A DNA stretch of 64,000 nucleotides from Plutella xylostella (GCF_932276165.1 NC_064003.1:10124001-10188000); one strand, 5' to 3'. Positions 1 through 12,540 are shown, numbered from the stretch's first letter. The notes: a model not told the origin generated them from the letters alone. A program made the numbers and translations.

Positions 1-2640
1 GTCATGATGTTTATACTATACTGCCGAACTTATTTGAGTCGAAAAGTTTTCAAAGTCAATACTCTTACTTTTTTCAATTTATATGCATTTGAGATTATTG
101 GTAACGTTAAACGTTTTAATAGAGCATTGTTATATCAATAACTCTCATGACATCTGCAATACATTATTAATAACAGTTGTCATCCATTTCGTTACCCTTG
201 ACATAAAAAGAGGGGTGTTATAATAACTGTTGTAAAAGTTGGTGCTAAAGAAAAGACTTAATTGGCAGTGATAAATCCCAGTGCCTTCAAAAACATAAAA
301 GTTATATACATATTGTATATACTAAATGAAACTTTGTACTTAAATGTTGTATTATATTCAGTATTAACAATTGAATTGTGGAACATTTTGGACATACGAA
401 CAAATATGTATACTAAGTCTGAAAGGCTATTTTGTTAAAAATATATTAAATATGTACTTAATTTTAATATAATTAAAATATTAAAGACAGTATGAATGTG
501 CTAATAATCTGTGTATTTTAAAAGAGCTTATATTGTGTTTGATATAATGTTCTGAACCAAGAAGATTCTAATAATTAGATTTAAGATATGCACCTTCATT
601 CTAAAATTATATTTTCATATAATAATATACATAATTATGTATATTTAAACTTTTTGACTGTTATAAAAACCAGAAATATAATGTTTTATACGATTTCAAC
701 ATAGTTGGCAACTGTAAATTTTAAATATACATTTATTATAATGTCTAGCTGAAATGGAAAAGTGCTCACATAACTCACTATTGTCAAAAAAGTACAGCAG
801 TAAAACAAAAAATATATATTAAAAACGATGATTATGTGACCGCTTTTCCACTTTGAAATTTTCTTTTTATAACAGTTTTTCTTTTTCAAAAACTAAGCTC
901 GATGTAAATTAAGAAACAAAAGCGTGATATTCAGATGTTTCCAGCCAGCTCACTTAGCGTCAACATTAGCAATACAATCATTATTAGTCCGGCCGTACAC
1001 TGGCGGATGGCAATAAAAACTCGTAAAAACATATATTTAAATACGAAATTAAGTTTTTCGACGTTCTTTCATTGCTTTTTGAGGCGATTATTCACGGACC
1101 TCTGATAAATGGATGACATGTAATAATTCAATACTCGTTTAAGCGAAAGCGCTTGGATCCTTTTGCTCCGTGAGTTCTGACCCTCGCTGCCGTAAATTCA
1201 GGCGTTTTTATCTAGTTAGCGAATGCTTTATTGCTATTTGTTGAGTCTATAATCAGCATAATATTTTCGTAAAATTTAATATTTGCTGAATGTTTTGATA
1301 CATTTAAGGGTCGTAACTCAAGTTGTCAAGAGGTTCAAGTCCAAAATCGGCCATTATTAAGGCATGCACACATTATGCCTTGACTGCACACAACAGTGGC
1401 TTAACTTTTATTACGCGTGTGTTAATTTATAGCGCAATAATGGTGTACATAGTTGTTTCATTGCTCCTTTATTGAATGTGTGTGCGCTCCTTAAATGGCT
1501 CTTTTGTGAAATGCTGGATTATATTGTAAAATATGTGTTATTATCGTTTGTGATCTTTTGTGTTTACGGGAGATGCAACTTGAATATGTCTGGCGTTAGA
1601 AAACAAAACAACATATACCTACTCGTATAAATAAGTTACAATATGTAACGCAACCGGATATCTTCAGTGTGCAATCACCCTTATATTGAAACTTAAAAAG
1701 ACTACTGAAAAGACAATGTGATAGATACACTACCCTAACTAGATCATTGTTTAACTGTAAAATAAAGTTTTGTAAATATGTACAATATTTGCGCATTAGT
1801 GAAAATAATAATTATTATTAACTAGATGCAAAGTTGCAATTTTTATCTATTTAATTATTTTTGAAGATATTTTACACACTATTTTAATAATTACTTATTT
1901 TTATCGTTTCCAATAATTTATATGTGGTTGTACAATGTCGAGGACGAAATTGAGGGAGACATTAAAAAATATAAAACTTTAAAAAATCGCAGTCAGTTTT
2001 TAGAATCGTTAGTTTTTAAGAACCTTTCCCTCACGCTATTGGACATCCCTAGGCTGTTGGTCTCTGAACTCCTTCGCCCGTCCAAGTTCTGGCAACCTGT
2101 AAAAAAGAAAAAAATACAACATTTTGTTCTTAATTTAAATGTGACGTTCGTTGCTCTAGCTTGGACGCGCCGTGATGTAAAGTAGGTAGGGGCGGCAATC
2201 GCAGGGGCCCATGCAACCCGCGTCATGGTTCCTTCGGCATTCGTACCATAACTTAAAGGCCTAAAGTTATGTGGACGCATCCGATGGAATTTTGGCGCGT
2301 CTTGTATTCGATTGCCGCCATAAATAGGATGCCACAGATCAACCTCCTGACACAGCCCGCGCTGGAACATAAACTGTTTAAATTTAACGCATAAAACACT
2401 GGAATGGACATTTTTAATTACAATTCGATATTAATACGGATGTTTGAGGGTGTGTCTGATAGTGTTTGGCTATTATCGATGGGTTTACGCGGTCGGTTTG
2501 CGATGCTGATGTGAGCGGTGTCTTTAAGCCCGCGCCGCGCCTTCTTAAATCGATCGCGTAATAGTTTGTAAGGTTTGCCGATGCCAAAACTCAGAGAGTA
2601 TTTTTATGAAAATATTACGATCGTAAAGTTGCAATAATTG
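1..2640. other. AT-rich non-coding DNA upstream of candidate exon 1
   Basis: I see no gene and no recognisable mobile element in most of this stretch. About 940-1240 and 2160-2560 are richer in G and C than their surroundings and free of the repeats found elsewhere, so they could be regulatory sequence near the start of the gene that begins around 2.76 kb. A minus-strand open frame at 1993-2370 has no recognisable domain and is not called a gene. Confidence 0.4.
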
Positions 2641-2764
2641 TTCACGGTCCCTCCCCGGGTCGCGAGGGCTCGCCTCGTGAGATTTGGCAGAGGCTTTTTA
2701 AGTTTTTATCTCTGTTAAGTGTAAGATTGGCCAATCGACTCGTGACAAGTTGGAAGTGGAAACA

Positions 2765-2790
2765 ATGGAAGATCGAAGACGCCGTCCAAG
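2765..2790 (+). CDS. candidate first coding exon (8 codons plus 2 nt)
   Basis: The start codon sits in a favourable insect context (AAACAATGG). It opens an 8-codon run rich in arginine (Met-Glu-Asp, then four Arg, then Pro) followed by AG and a strong splice donor (CCAAG|GTATGT). The exon ends in phase 2. The 150 bases upstream are GC-richer than the surroundings and contain no obvious repeat, as expected for a 5' untranslated region. No protein family can be named from eight residues. It may be the 5' end of the gene whose last exon is at 38842-39039. Joining directly to the canonical acceptor there would put the acidic tail out of frame, so either an intermediate exon or use of the AG two bases downstream would be needed. 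Without transcript evidence it could also be a chance match. Confidence 0.45.
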
Positions 2791-3650
2791 GTATGTACAA
2801 TTTTCAGTTTTTCCACTCTTGCAGTGATTTTGAATTGAATTTTAACAAGCTAACTTTTTAACACGAAACTGATCGCATTTTTGTTTGATGTTTTTTTTTG
2901 TTTTTGTTTGTGTGTTTTAGGTGCTTTTTTACAGGTATCAATACTCCGTTACCCACACCATCAGTATACCTATGCACACCAGTCTTGTTAAAGACCAATA
3001 CATTTTAAATAACATACATGAAGCTGAAATTCTTTGCTAATTGAGTCATCATTACACGCAAATAAGAGTTTCCTCTACCGGTTAATTTACCACGAATTAC
3101 GAACAAGCAACAAATTAGAGAGAATCATCTCTCGACATACTTTAAAATACCCTCTTTAACATTACAATTTCATGTCGAACTCAATTCTTTAAGGGGCTAA
3201 TAGTTATGAATTTTGTACTTTTAAGGGCGTCCCAAGCGGCCGGGCTTTTTTCCACGCTTTTAAATAATATATTTAAACATGACACCAATATTATCAGCGA
3301 GGGGTCAAGACTTAATGTAGCCGGCTAAAATATTGTGACACGTCTTGAATAATCTCTTCTACGTGAGCTGGTTACTTGGCGAGGACCAGTATAAGGTGGT
3401 ATCCAGAATTCTTCCTTTTCTTTCCCGTAATGTAGGCTTCCCCTTTGGTCCGGTCCCGTGTAATTTTGTATGGAAATGGCCAGTCGAATGATACTTTTAG
3501 ATTCGACGTGGGTATTTTGGGCCGTCGTTTTGGCGAATGTAACACGGCGGTATTGCAGGCGCGCTTTTGTTTCCTTCTCGATGATACCCTAGGAAATATT
3601 CATATGTTTTATATACGTCATGTAGTTTAAAATACTACGATTGTACATAC
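2791..3650. other. putative intron start, no feature seen
   Basis: Non-coding sequence following the candidate donor. Several TTTCAG or TTACAG acceptor-like strings occur at 2800-2935, but none opens a convincing exon. Confidence 0.3.
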
Positions 3651-3732
3651 TTATCGTAGGTACTCTACTCATCTCACTGATTGTACATCTTCTTTTGTAA
3701 ATTGTGCAATAAAGTATAAATAAATAAATACT
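3650..3732 (+). repeat. retroposon 3' tail, AATAAA plus (TAAATAAA)n
   Basis: Ends in GTGCAATAAAGTATAAATAA, an AATAAA signal followed by A-rich simple repeat. The same GCAATAAA(G)-N-TAAATAAATAAA ending is at 25105-25125, 50875-50900 and 52238-52268, so this is the 3' end of a 5'-truncated LINE or SINE insertion. Confidence 0.6.
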
Positions 3733-3764
3733 GTTTGAAGATAACTAAATAACGCATAAAGTAG

Positions 3765-3870
3765 AGCTCTGTCCTATCGCGAACTTGCTCGGATCGGATA
3801 CAAATTGTATGAATTTGACACTAATTACTTCGTAAATTTGACTTTGTTTTGACTTCGCGATAGGGCCCTG
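3765..3870. repeat. short inverted repeat, possible degenerate MITE
   Basis: CCTATCGCGAA near 3773 is mirrored by TTCGCGATAGG near 3855. The arms are about 12 bp and the interior is unrelated AT-rich sequence. The family is unknown. Confidence 0.3.
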
Positions 3871-4021
3871 AAGAGTAAAATTTACTTTATTTTTGACGTA
3901 CACAATTAAAATATTATAGTACACGTCTAGTACAGGTTTGATAGATTGACTAAAACCATAAAAGTTTACGTTTTCTCGCATACAAAGTAGGGCCTCTAGA
4001 GGAAACTATCATGAAACTTTT

Positions 4022-4140
4022 AACAAATAATAGAATAGAATAGAATATATCTTTATTGAACACCACAAATTAAAACATACAAAGAGAACTTATAAACTAG
4101 GAACAATGAATAATAGGCGGCCTTATCGCTAATAATGTAC
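4022..4140 (-). repeat. retroposon 3' tail, reverse orientation
   Basis: Starts with tandem TAGAA units and TCTTTATTG (reverse of CAATAAAGA) and runs to GGCGGCCTTATCGC. The reverse of that last motif, GCGATAAGnCCGCCTT, occurs in the plus-strand copies near 23.97 kb and 50.79 kb, so these are one family. Confidence 0.6.
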
Positions 4141-4304
4141 CTATGCAGAAATACTGATGACCGAAGAAAAACTAAACTTTTTTCGTTTTCCTAATTGGCA
4201 AAACCCGTACTAGAGGCCCTGAATGTTATATTTTATGTTGCTTTTATTAATAAGCTTCATGATAATTTTTTTTTTTAATTTTTTGAACCAAAACAAAGTC
4301 ACTA

Positions 4305-4410
4305 CAATACATAGAATAGAATATATTATTATAGATCACCAAAAATACAGAAAAGAAAAATATATACTAGAAACAATGAACAATACGCGGCATTATGGCT
4401 AAGAACGATC
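4305..4410 (-). repeat. second retroposon tail copy of the same family
   Basis: Repeats the layout of the copy 280 bases upstream: TAGAATAGAATATATTAT, then an A-rich stretch, then GCGGCATTATGGCTAAG. It is more diverged than its neighbour. Confidence 0.5.
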
Positions 4411-4899
4411 TCTTACAGGCAACCGTCAGTTACAGAAAAATACATAAACCAATATCACTCAGCTCGAGCGAACATGAGAGTTGAGCCCAATCAAATGGCC
4501 TTCAAGCACACAAAGGGCCCACGTTAGACGGTCGAATGGGTCCTGTTGATGACCTCTTGAATTTGATAGGTTTATGTGTTTATGCCCTAGCTATGGCCTC
4601 ATACACCTATATATATATCTATGTGTCTTAACCCACAGGTTGTTGCAAAAGTAATTGTAGATACTACAGTTAGGGATTTTTGAAAATAATAACAAAGTTT
4701 TTTTCAAAATTACTATTATCACATATGAACTTTTAGCTGTTTCTGGCGTTTCATTTTCATAGGGTCTCCCTGAGAATTTCAGGATTACAACTAGCCCATG
4801 GCACTCAGGTCCGGGATAGTTGGTAGAGGTACTAGTCTGGTCTAGGTCTAGTAGTTTTAAGTTCAATACTGGATAAAAAACTTTTTGTACTTATTCCAA

Positions 4900-5032
4900 A
4901 AACGGCGATATGGTTCGCAACCTATCACGTGAGTACAAATCTGCTGCGAAAAGTGGGTGGCTCACATGTGAGCCACCTCTGACTACCCCTTCGGGGATTA
5001 CAGTCGTGAGTGCATATGTATGTATGTAGGTA
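4900..5032 (+). repeat. SINE-like repeat, body and tail only
   Basis: Shares a long block with 56690-56805, including ATCACGTnAGTACAAAT, GGGTGGCTC and CTACCCCTTCGGGGATTACA, and a reverse-strand relative is at about 29.1 kb. It ends in a (TATG)n run. The tRNA-like head present near 56.5 kb is missing here, consistent with 5' truncation. Confidence 0.6.
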
Positions 5033-7095
5033 CTGGATAAAAAAATATTTTATGTAGAAACATGAAATAAAAATGTAAAAAATCCTTCAATTGCTAATTT
5101 GTCGCGGTAAGGAAGCTGGGCGCTTTCGTCTTATGTTTGAAGGGAGTATAATAGCTGGCGGTATGTATCTACAGGGTGAATTGTGAGTGAAGTGCGCACG
5201 GCATCCGAACATTAGTGATTGAGATTTGTATGAGCGTATCAATTTTCATAGCGACCGCATTGACAGCCAGTTTTATAAGCAACCGCCGGCATTCAATACA
5301 GTTTTGAATGGCCACGGTTGTCCATCTATTATACATTATACGGGATGAAATTGGCTTCAGTTGTATGTGTATTATACAGGGGGAGCTACATCAGTGCTTC
5401 TGAGGCCCATGCTTGACATAGGTATATACTGTGATGTGATAAAAGAAGATTTATTGTGATATTAATAAAAAACACAGTAGTCAAAATTAAACAAAAAAGG
5501 ATCAAATTTACCTATTAAATATATTCACACTGATTATGACTAATCCATTTTAGGTATTAATGGTTGGTTATTAATTAGGTAGAAATGTACCTACTGACAG
5601 TCTACAAAGTAACCTTTGTGATACGAAATTGTATTAGAAGCTTGTTGTACTAAAATTTTTCACGAATATCCAAAAGTCGTGAAACAAAAGTTGATCAGAT
5701 TTACCCCCTGATTCACCCCTTTTGGCCTTAGTATACCACTTTTGAAACACCCTGTAGTTAAGTATATTATTTCTATAGTAATTAAATCTTTACATAGCAC
5801 TAAACAGGCGCTAACTGGTTCCGTATGGTTTCATATACAGAAATACTTTTGCATAAATACATTATATTTTTATGTAAAAACAACGATACTTTTCTTATTG
5901 AATTTGCTGACTTTTTATCGCAAAGCGAATTAATAACGGCTACGTAAGCCTTTCTTCTTCGATTGTGTCACAAAAAGAGGAATGCCTCACATAAATATGG
6001 TTTTATTGTATCATTATGATAATATTCTGTAATAATAAGCTTTCTTTGTGCTGTTCAGTACATATTATACTAATTCGGTTACATGAATGTTACATTTATA
6101 AAACGTATATTATGTAGGTATGTATACGTCTTATGTAATTCTATTTATTTTATTTATGTTAGCCAATAGATCTGTGGTATAATTGAAATAAAAATCTTGA
6201 TTAAAATGACACAGAATGCTAATATGGATTTAGTAACAGTATTTGTAGGCATATTTGTAAGATCGAATAATTTTAATAAAAACACATGACCATAAGACAG
6301 GTTAGAGGTTAGGCACCACTTATCCAAAGTGCATATCTTTAAAAAAGTGTTTTAATTGTGAGCCTAAAGGGCCCGTATTTGGGGATGTTTTGAGAAAATT
6401 TTCAAGACAGTCAAGAAAAGTGTCACAATAATCCTTTTTGTAACATCTGTAGAAATAAAACTATTCGTAATAACTCATGATGGATGTTCCATGACGAATT
6501 ATTTCTTTACACAATTTACATAATTGTATCGAGAAACGTTCAGTGCGTACGCTTATGGAATAATTTCATTTATTTTAGCAAAAAAACTAGAGGCAGATGT
6601 TGTCATTTTCTTGTTGGCACCTTTTATTATAAAATGTAGAGAAATTTATGACATCGGACAATGCGCTGTCGAGAGCTTTTAAGCTCTTTGTAAAACTTAT
6701 AAAAATATACAGCTTTTTTCAGTCACACATCTGTTTCGATAACCTTTAAAAAGTTTCAATTACAGGATGCAACATTACTTTATCTGTGAATTTTTATATA
6801 AAACCTGGTTTTCGACATAAAGGAAAAAAAGTTGCGGTTAGTTTTCATGGCGTGAGTTTTAAAGTTCTGCATGACGTCTTGTGATTTCGGTATTTCTTGA
6901 AAACTGTAAATAGCAGAAATACCTACGAGGAAGTAGAAATATCTTAGGTAAGAATTTCATTATGTCGTTATAGCTTAAACAAATAAAAAAGTACACTCAG
7001 TGACTCTACATACATATAAAATGATCCGAAAGTCTATATCTTAAACGACTAGTAGACAAATATTGACTACAATCTATGATTAACCTTTTTTATGC
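5033..7095. other. AT-rich non-coding DNA
   Basis: No gene seen. The only recognisable element is a half copy of the TTGCAAAAAGGG MITE family at about 5640-5756, with motifs for CACCCCTTTTGGCCTTAGTA and a terminal CACCCTGTA. Confidence 0.35.
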
Positions 7096-7205
7096 GAGGA
7101 CGTAGAACTGGATGGTTCAGCGGTAAGTGTAGCCGTCTACTGTTGTGCTGAATGTGGCGGGTTGATTCCCGAACATTACAGTGCCCGAATAAATAAATAC
7201 TCTCA
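7095..7205 (+). repeat. tRNA-derived SINE with degraded B box
   Basis: An RNA polymerase III A-box match (TGGTTCAGCGG, 7113-7123) lies about 35 bases before GGTTGATTCC (7159-7169), a B box that has lost one C. The unit ends in AATAAATAAAT. Too degraded and wrongly folded to be a working tRNA gene. Confidence 0.55.
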
Positions 7206-7739
7206 CACATGTAATTACACCCTCGATGGGTGTGCTCGGTGGCTATATTCAAACTTGGTAATTTTGGCTTATCAACTAGGTAAGGTGAGTAAATTTATGG
7301 CTATTGAATGGGAAAAGAAATAAAATTTAATAATATTTGAATTTACATTTAAGTTGGTGAGACCTGTGCGTGACATTATCAAAATAAAACCCGTTGCCCT
7401 CTTCCCTTCAAAAACTCAAACAACTCACAATACAAACAAAATTTACTGGCATTATTATTATGTATTACCTAAGTTGAGTCGAAAGTTGAAAATTATAATA
7501 ATTGTTGGGTCATTTCTCATAATGCTTGAAATTTCGCGCCTTTTCTCTCGGCGTCCATTTTGTGCAAATACTACGTTATGGCGGGAACCACTTATCACTG
7601 AATGGCGGTCACGGAACCATCAATTTTCCCGCCGGTAATTGAAAGGAATATCGCCATGTAATTGAAAAATAAAAACCGGGCAAGTGCGAATGACGCGATG
7701 GCGGTGAATTTTTCCGGGTTATTTTGTAATCTTTTTGCT

Positions 7740-7970
7740 TCGGCAGCAGTCGTTAAGCCTAGTCTGAGGCCTTCGGCCAGCTTGAAAACATCTGACAGTC
7801 GGGTTGCCCACTTACCCGACAACTCTCTCAGCACAAGCTTGCTTGTGTTGGGGTCCACCAACCCGCACTAAGCCAGCGTGGTGGACTAGGCCTAAAACTC
7901 TTCCTTCATTGGAAGGAGACCCGTGCCCCAGCAGTGGGGACGTGATGGGTCGTGATGATGATGAATCTTT
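7740..7970 (+). repeat. dispersed LINE/SINE-like repeat ending in (GAT)n
   Basis: A block including CATCTGACAGTCGGGTTG and ACCCGACAACTCTCTCAGCA is shared with 16303-16421 (+) and 54206-54395 (-). The end, CCCCAGCAGTGGGGACGTGA then GATGATGATGA, is typical of lepidopteran non-LTR retroposon 3' ends. The family is not assigned. Short open frames here on both strands are read out of this repeat and are not genes. Confidence 0.65.
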
Positions 7971-8419
7971 AAATGTTTTTACGTGTTTCGTTTAACCGTA
8001 AAAAAGGTGTATGTGAAGATAGGCAGGCATATTTTCCATATCCGAGTGACGTATCAACCAACTAACTTATTTACATCCAGCACCCTGAACAGTCATTAAT
8101 CTGACCGACACCTAGGTGTTACTGAAGATGCTGATCATCAAACAACAACAACTTTAACTAAGCAGGTATAATATAGTGGCAGCAACGATTAAACTTCTCT
8201 TGCTGATCAAACTTAGGTACCTCTTAAGATGCATTCATTTACCTCTCACTTACCGCTGACCCATGTTTACACCTGACAGAATTTTATTAGTTTCAAATGA
8301 ACAACATATCGTTGTACTAATAAATCTGAAGATCTTCAAGATGCCTCCCTTCCTTCAAAACTTTGGATACTCTCGTCGGACAAAAACGTAGCAATTTTTC
8401 TTCTTTCTTTAACAGTCCA

Positions 8420-8605
8420 TCTATAAAGTCCTGAAAACGGAAATGAATCCTAAATATTTTTTCAAGCCGGTATTTAATTGATGCATTACCTTTAATTAAA
8501 CACAAATCTGTTAAAAAGACATTATTTATCAATTGGTATTTTATTTAAAAAAAATATATTTAACTTGACTGAAATTTCCCAATGTCTTTGCAAATTCGCA
8601 CTTTT
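8420..8605. repeat. dispersed repeat related to 50276-50475
   Basis: Shares an ordered series of blocks with 50276-50475: GTCCTGAAAACGGAAnTGnATCCTA, then a TTTAAT-rich stretch, ACAAATCnGTTA, and ATCAATnGGTATTTTATTT. A shorter reverse-strand relative lies at about 60.87-60.91 kb. No family recognised. Confidence 0.45.
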
Positions 8606-8689
8606 TGTTTCCATGACTTTATACATACCTAGACCATTACTGTAAACAGGTTTCATGTCTCACATCTTAGACGATTTTATTGATGTCCG

Positions 8690-9720
8690 CTAATGCCCTT
8701 TACTCGCACATCAAAGCAACAATAAATTGCCTGGAAAGTTTAAGCTGACTTTAACGCCAGGGAAATCCGTCAATTCATTCGAAGAATGTTAAGTTTGAAA
8801 TAGCCATTGTGATGTGGCGACATCAATGTGTCCGCCTTGCAATCGTATTTTGTGTACAAATATAGACAAAAAAATATACATAGATAGTCTCGAAAATATA
8901 AACCAGCTTAAATAATATGTATTCAAGCGTGTTTGTGAAATTTAAGATTTAGCTATAAACACTATCTTATATTCTCTTAACAAAGTTCGTTGCAAAACAG
9001 AGGATTTTGCGATTATTATGCTACGGATCCCTAAATCCAAGACCCATCCAAGATTTACACCGCGGCACGAACGTGTCAATTTAAGACGAGAGAAAACCTT
9101 AATTGCACCTCCGACCGATCGACAGTGTGTTCCCAAAATATTATTAAAAATAAACATACTTTATCGAACCTCAATAAAATATTGAAACGACAGATCCAAC
9201 TACGATTCCGCTATGTCAACGCGAAATTAATTCCTTAAGGACTTACAATCTACATAAACACCATTAAAATACCGACAGGGCTCCTTCGAAATTAAAACTC
9301 AATTTTTGCCAATAAATATATCGAAATTATGTCTAAACGATTATCGTATCATATTATAATTGCGGTACGCGAGTTATCTTTAATTACCGAAAAAGAAATT
9401 TTGTCATACGGTTTTATTTAAACATGTGAGAAGCTGAGCGCCGCATGGAAGCCAGCCGTCAGCCGACGTTCTGTAGTGCGGCCAAGATTTATTGACATAA
9501 TTACGGGCCAAGTGCATATTGTGAAAACGACGCTGTTTAAATGCAAAAATCGCTAATCGTAGATAATATCGGGGGTCCCGTTCGCTCAATTTGTGGGCGA
9601 GCCGGAGGATGCGCACAACAATTTGTTCAAAGCACAATTTGTTGGTGTATTCGGTGAGTGGAGATTGACGCGGTGACTCTATAGCCGGCTCGCAGGGCTG
9701 GCAGGTTCAATACGATTTGA
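8690..9720. promoter_or_regulatory. repeat-poor GC-richer patch, possible enhancer
   Basis: No coding frame is convincing. About 8990-9290 and 9420-9690 are richer in G and C than the flanks and lack the repeat motifs found elsewhere. ATTTATTGACATAATTACGG (about 9488-9507) carries AT-rich homeodomain-type sites. This is inferred from composition only; conservation is untested. Confidence 0.25.
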
Positions 9721-10764
9721 CCTGAGGTAATTTAATCGTTAAGCTCCTTTGATAGACGATTTTCTGTAAAACTAAGCCACTGAAGGAATATTCTGGTTGC
9801 TCTTTGCTAGATGAATCGGTAACGGTTTCCAACTGGCAAATTTTGTTATATTTTATGATAAGTCTGAAAATTCCACACTAGGCGAACCTGTATGTATCGT
9901 GGAACCTAAATTTACTAAAAAAACACAAAAAATTTAAGCAGTCAATTATAAAAATATTATATTTATGTTATTATGTAGGTATTTACTTAGCCATATTAAT
10001 TAATAACTAGTGGAAAAGTTATAATTTTTACATACTAGCTACGCTATGTCGATTTCTGAATTTATTTCAACGTTTCTTAAATTTCAAAGTTATATATTGC
10101 CACTAAACCTGATGTGTTTGACCTCTCAGTGTCATTTCTTTTACAACTTATGTCCTTAAATTACAGAAACATTTTGGTGACCCTATTTTCTTCGGCACTT
10201 TAAAATTTTCGTGTTTACATGTTGTCAAAATTTGTTTTGCTGTTGGTGTGATCTCTGCGAGATCCGTTTTAAGGTTTGGATTTGCTTGTTTTTCGTGGTG
10301 TTTATCTGGTTATTTGTCAGTAATTTCGCTGTTCGCCACAGCACCTGATGCTTGCTCATTTTTCACGGTGTCGGTAATGTGTGCGGCGTCGCCCGACAGG
10401 GTACAGATTGTGTCGCGTTTGGGCACTTTTTGCCGTGTACTATTAATTTTGAGAGTTCTCGTGATTTTTCACGGCTAAAGCGAAAGGGCGTGGCACTCTG
10501 TTTAATCAGTGCACTCCGTTTGACATGTTCAATATTCCGGCATGTGTAGGTAGTTGGTTTAAAATAGTCTTGTCAATGAACACCAGTTTTCACCCAATTT
10601 GTACTGGTAAAACAGTTTTTGTATCGATTAGATTCAACTTGCGCTGTATTATCCTTGTGCCAACATGAATTACAATTACATGGAACTTAAGGTCATTAAA
10701 AATAAATCAATTACGGTCTTTCACTGAAATCATAATTGCATGATGAGCCACAGAGTTGCAACAA
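9721..10764. other. non-coding DNA with possible retroelement remnants
   Basis: No intact gene. TTTTGGTGACCC at about 10172 resembles the primer site start of some gypsy-like elements, but no LTR pair could be found. Short overlapping frames at 10248-10549 have no recognisable domain. Confidence 0.25.
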
Positions 10765-11264
10765 TTATGCTGCAGTCTCATCATTATCTTCATTCGCTAT
10801 TTTATCCGATACTTTATCACTTACAATCAAGTTGTCTAGTTTGATAAAAGGGTTACCTTATTCCTCATCCTCCAATTTAGCGGGACCTTTATGATCAGCT
10901 GCGTTTGTTCCATTATTAACCTTAGGTGCTAGGTCGTAAAGTTCTTCTCTGTTAGGTTTAGATTTATGGTTACGATGGTTCAGGTGGTTAGTGAGGCAGG
11001 TGATGCCACATGTTAATAGATTCTTTTAAATATGTATGCGGATATTAAAGGTACTGCAACTAATGTTGTGCCATTTTTATTGTCGGCGATTATGAACACG
11101 GCCGAGTGATGGATGGGTCGTAGCATTAAATTGTTTTTGGAATATTTCGAATGGTTTAGTAATTTGTTGCAAATAAGCTTAATTGTTTTATTTATAACAG
11201 GTGCGCCTGTGAAGGTAATCGCAGTGTTCATTAGTACGATGTAGCGTTTCAATACTTGCGGCAC
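10765..11264 (-). pseudogene. decayed coding remnant, possibly retroelement-derived
   Basis: On the minus strand an open frame of 83 codons (11264 to 11013) ends just after a hydrophobic stretch. Protein-like sequence then continues in a different frame from about 11012 to an in-frame TAA at 10858-10860, and the same frame stays open for a further 30 codons to a second stop at 10765-10767. The pieces are compositionally protein-like (basic cluster, then acidic tail rich in Asp, Glu, Lys and Asn). A membrane-like segment followed by a charged tail would fit the end of an errantivirus-type envelope or another membrane protein, but no family motif is visible. The frame break and internal stop indicate a broken copy. 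Confidence 0.35.
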
Positions 11265-11800
11265 TTAAATGCATGTTGGACATTGCAGGAATATATGGAT
11301 GGATTGCACAGGTATTCAAGAACAAATCGCCTACTAATTCTCTCATGAGGTTGTGTATTTATGTTTAATTATTTTATTCAAGCTCGTTTAATACTCGTAC
11401 ACCGGACAGCCATGTTTGTTTTTGTTCTCAGGATAATAAAGAAACTCACTTTTTAACACCTTGAAACTTGAAGCTGACACTGCCCGACACCTTTTTAGAA
11501 TTCACAAAAAGCTGAATATAATCATATCAATATCGAAGATCTCAACTTTTCACGAAACCAATAAATATGTCACATGAATGGCAGTCGGAAATAAACTGAC
11601 AGAGGAAAACAATGGCATAATTTGACGTCAAATCAAAATAACGACCTGAAAGTAACTCTGTAGGGCGCAGAGCCAAGTGCATAATAAAGATCTAAGAGAA
11701 CCCCCACAAGCTGATCGCTCTGATAGCGACTTCAGATCATCACAGATAAGGCTTCACAGATTTAAAAGTATAAACTGTTTGGACAGCTCGGCTATGGAAT
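11265..11800. other. AT-rich non-coding DNA
   Basis: No gene, known repeat or clear structure seen. Confidence 0.3.
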
Positions 11801-11809
11801 CTTTCACGT

Positions 11810-12540
11810 CTACTTGCTCACGATTATGACGAGTTCCCTCGCTGCATCGATAAAGCTCACTCTATGTCCAGCGTCGTAGATATCATATTTCTTTGCGCCC
11901 ATCTCGCCCGTAGCATCCTCAGATGGAAAACAATGAGAATTGTCTCTTACTGCTCCGGCAGGACGGAATAAATTGGATTGGCGCGTAATGTTATCGGTTT
12001 CCATCGGATGGCTTCGCACAGCGATTGATCGATAGTATTTTTTGCGCGCGTCGCGGCTTCGATTTATAAAACAATTGAACGTCGCGGAAAAAATAAAAAA
12101 AGTGAAGACAGTAGCTCGTTGCGTAATGTCCCCCGTGTATAAAGAAAATGATTTTGTATCTTGCCTTTCGGTTTTGAAGTCGTAAGTCAGTCGTCTTTTT
12201 CTCGGAGAGCGCATTTGAGCGAGATAGGCGGCGGCGTCGGTCGTTTCCGATCGCCGATTGTTTCAATACACGTAGAGGAATTTCAGCGGCTTGCCGTAGG
12301 TAATTGTCATTTCATTACTGAAATATTCGGAGCTCGCGAGGCAGCGCGGGAATTCGGGGGGTTTTTGTTTTATTCCGCGGGGAAATTGCCGATAATCGAA
12401 CGCTCGATTCGTGACGGATTCTGTCCGGCCCCGGGACACGCTCACTTGTACACGTTCTTTTGTTTATTTTGCTCAGACACCTCGCCGCTGCCGCCATTAC
12501 TATCAATTTGCATCAAATGCGCATAAAAGTTACACGACCT
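11810..12540. promoter_or_regulatory. GC-rich repeat-poor patch, possible regulatory element
   Basis: The longest GC-rich patch in the first 20 kb. Open frames run on both strands at once, as GC richness alone would produce, and none has a recognisable domain. It contains ATTGATCGATAG (about 12024) and TTTATAAAAC (about 12063), a Hox/Cdx-like core. Candidate enhancer or unrecognised non-coding exon. Confidence 0.3.

Noticed and set aside
1993..2370. 125-codon minus-strand frame
   Set aside because: No domain, and it crosses an A/T homopolymer tract giving a Phe run; not convincing as a gene.
7595..7871. Small proteins on both strands
   Set aside because: They are read from a dispersed repeat that gives the same peptides again at 54.3 kb.
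10165..10250. Gypsy-type primer site TTTTGGTGACCC as the start of an LTR element
   Set aside because: Only about 10 bases match, there is no LTR upstream and no coding sequence downstream on that strand.
12285..12297. Microexon between TTTCAG and GTAATT near 12280
   Set aside because: Thirteen bases with no supporting frame; cannot be separated from chance.
12161..12526. 121-codon plus-strand frame with overlapping minus-strand frames
   Set aside because: Several frames are open at once in a GC-rich patch, as expected by chance; no domain seen.
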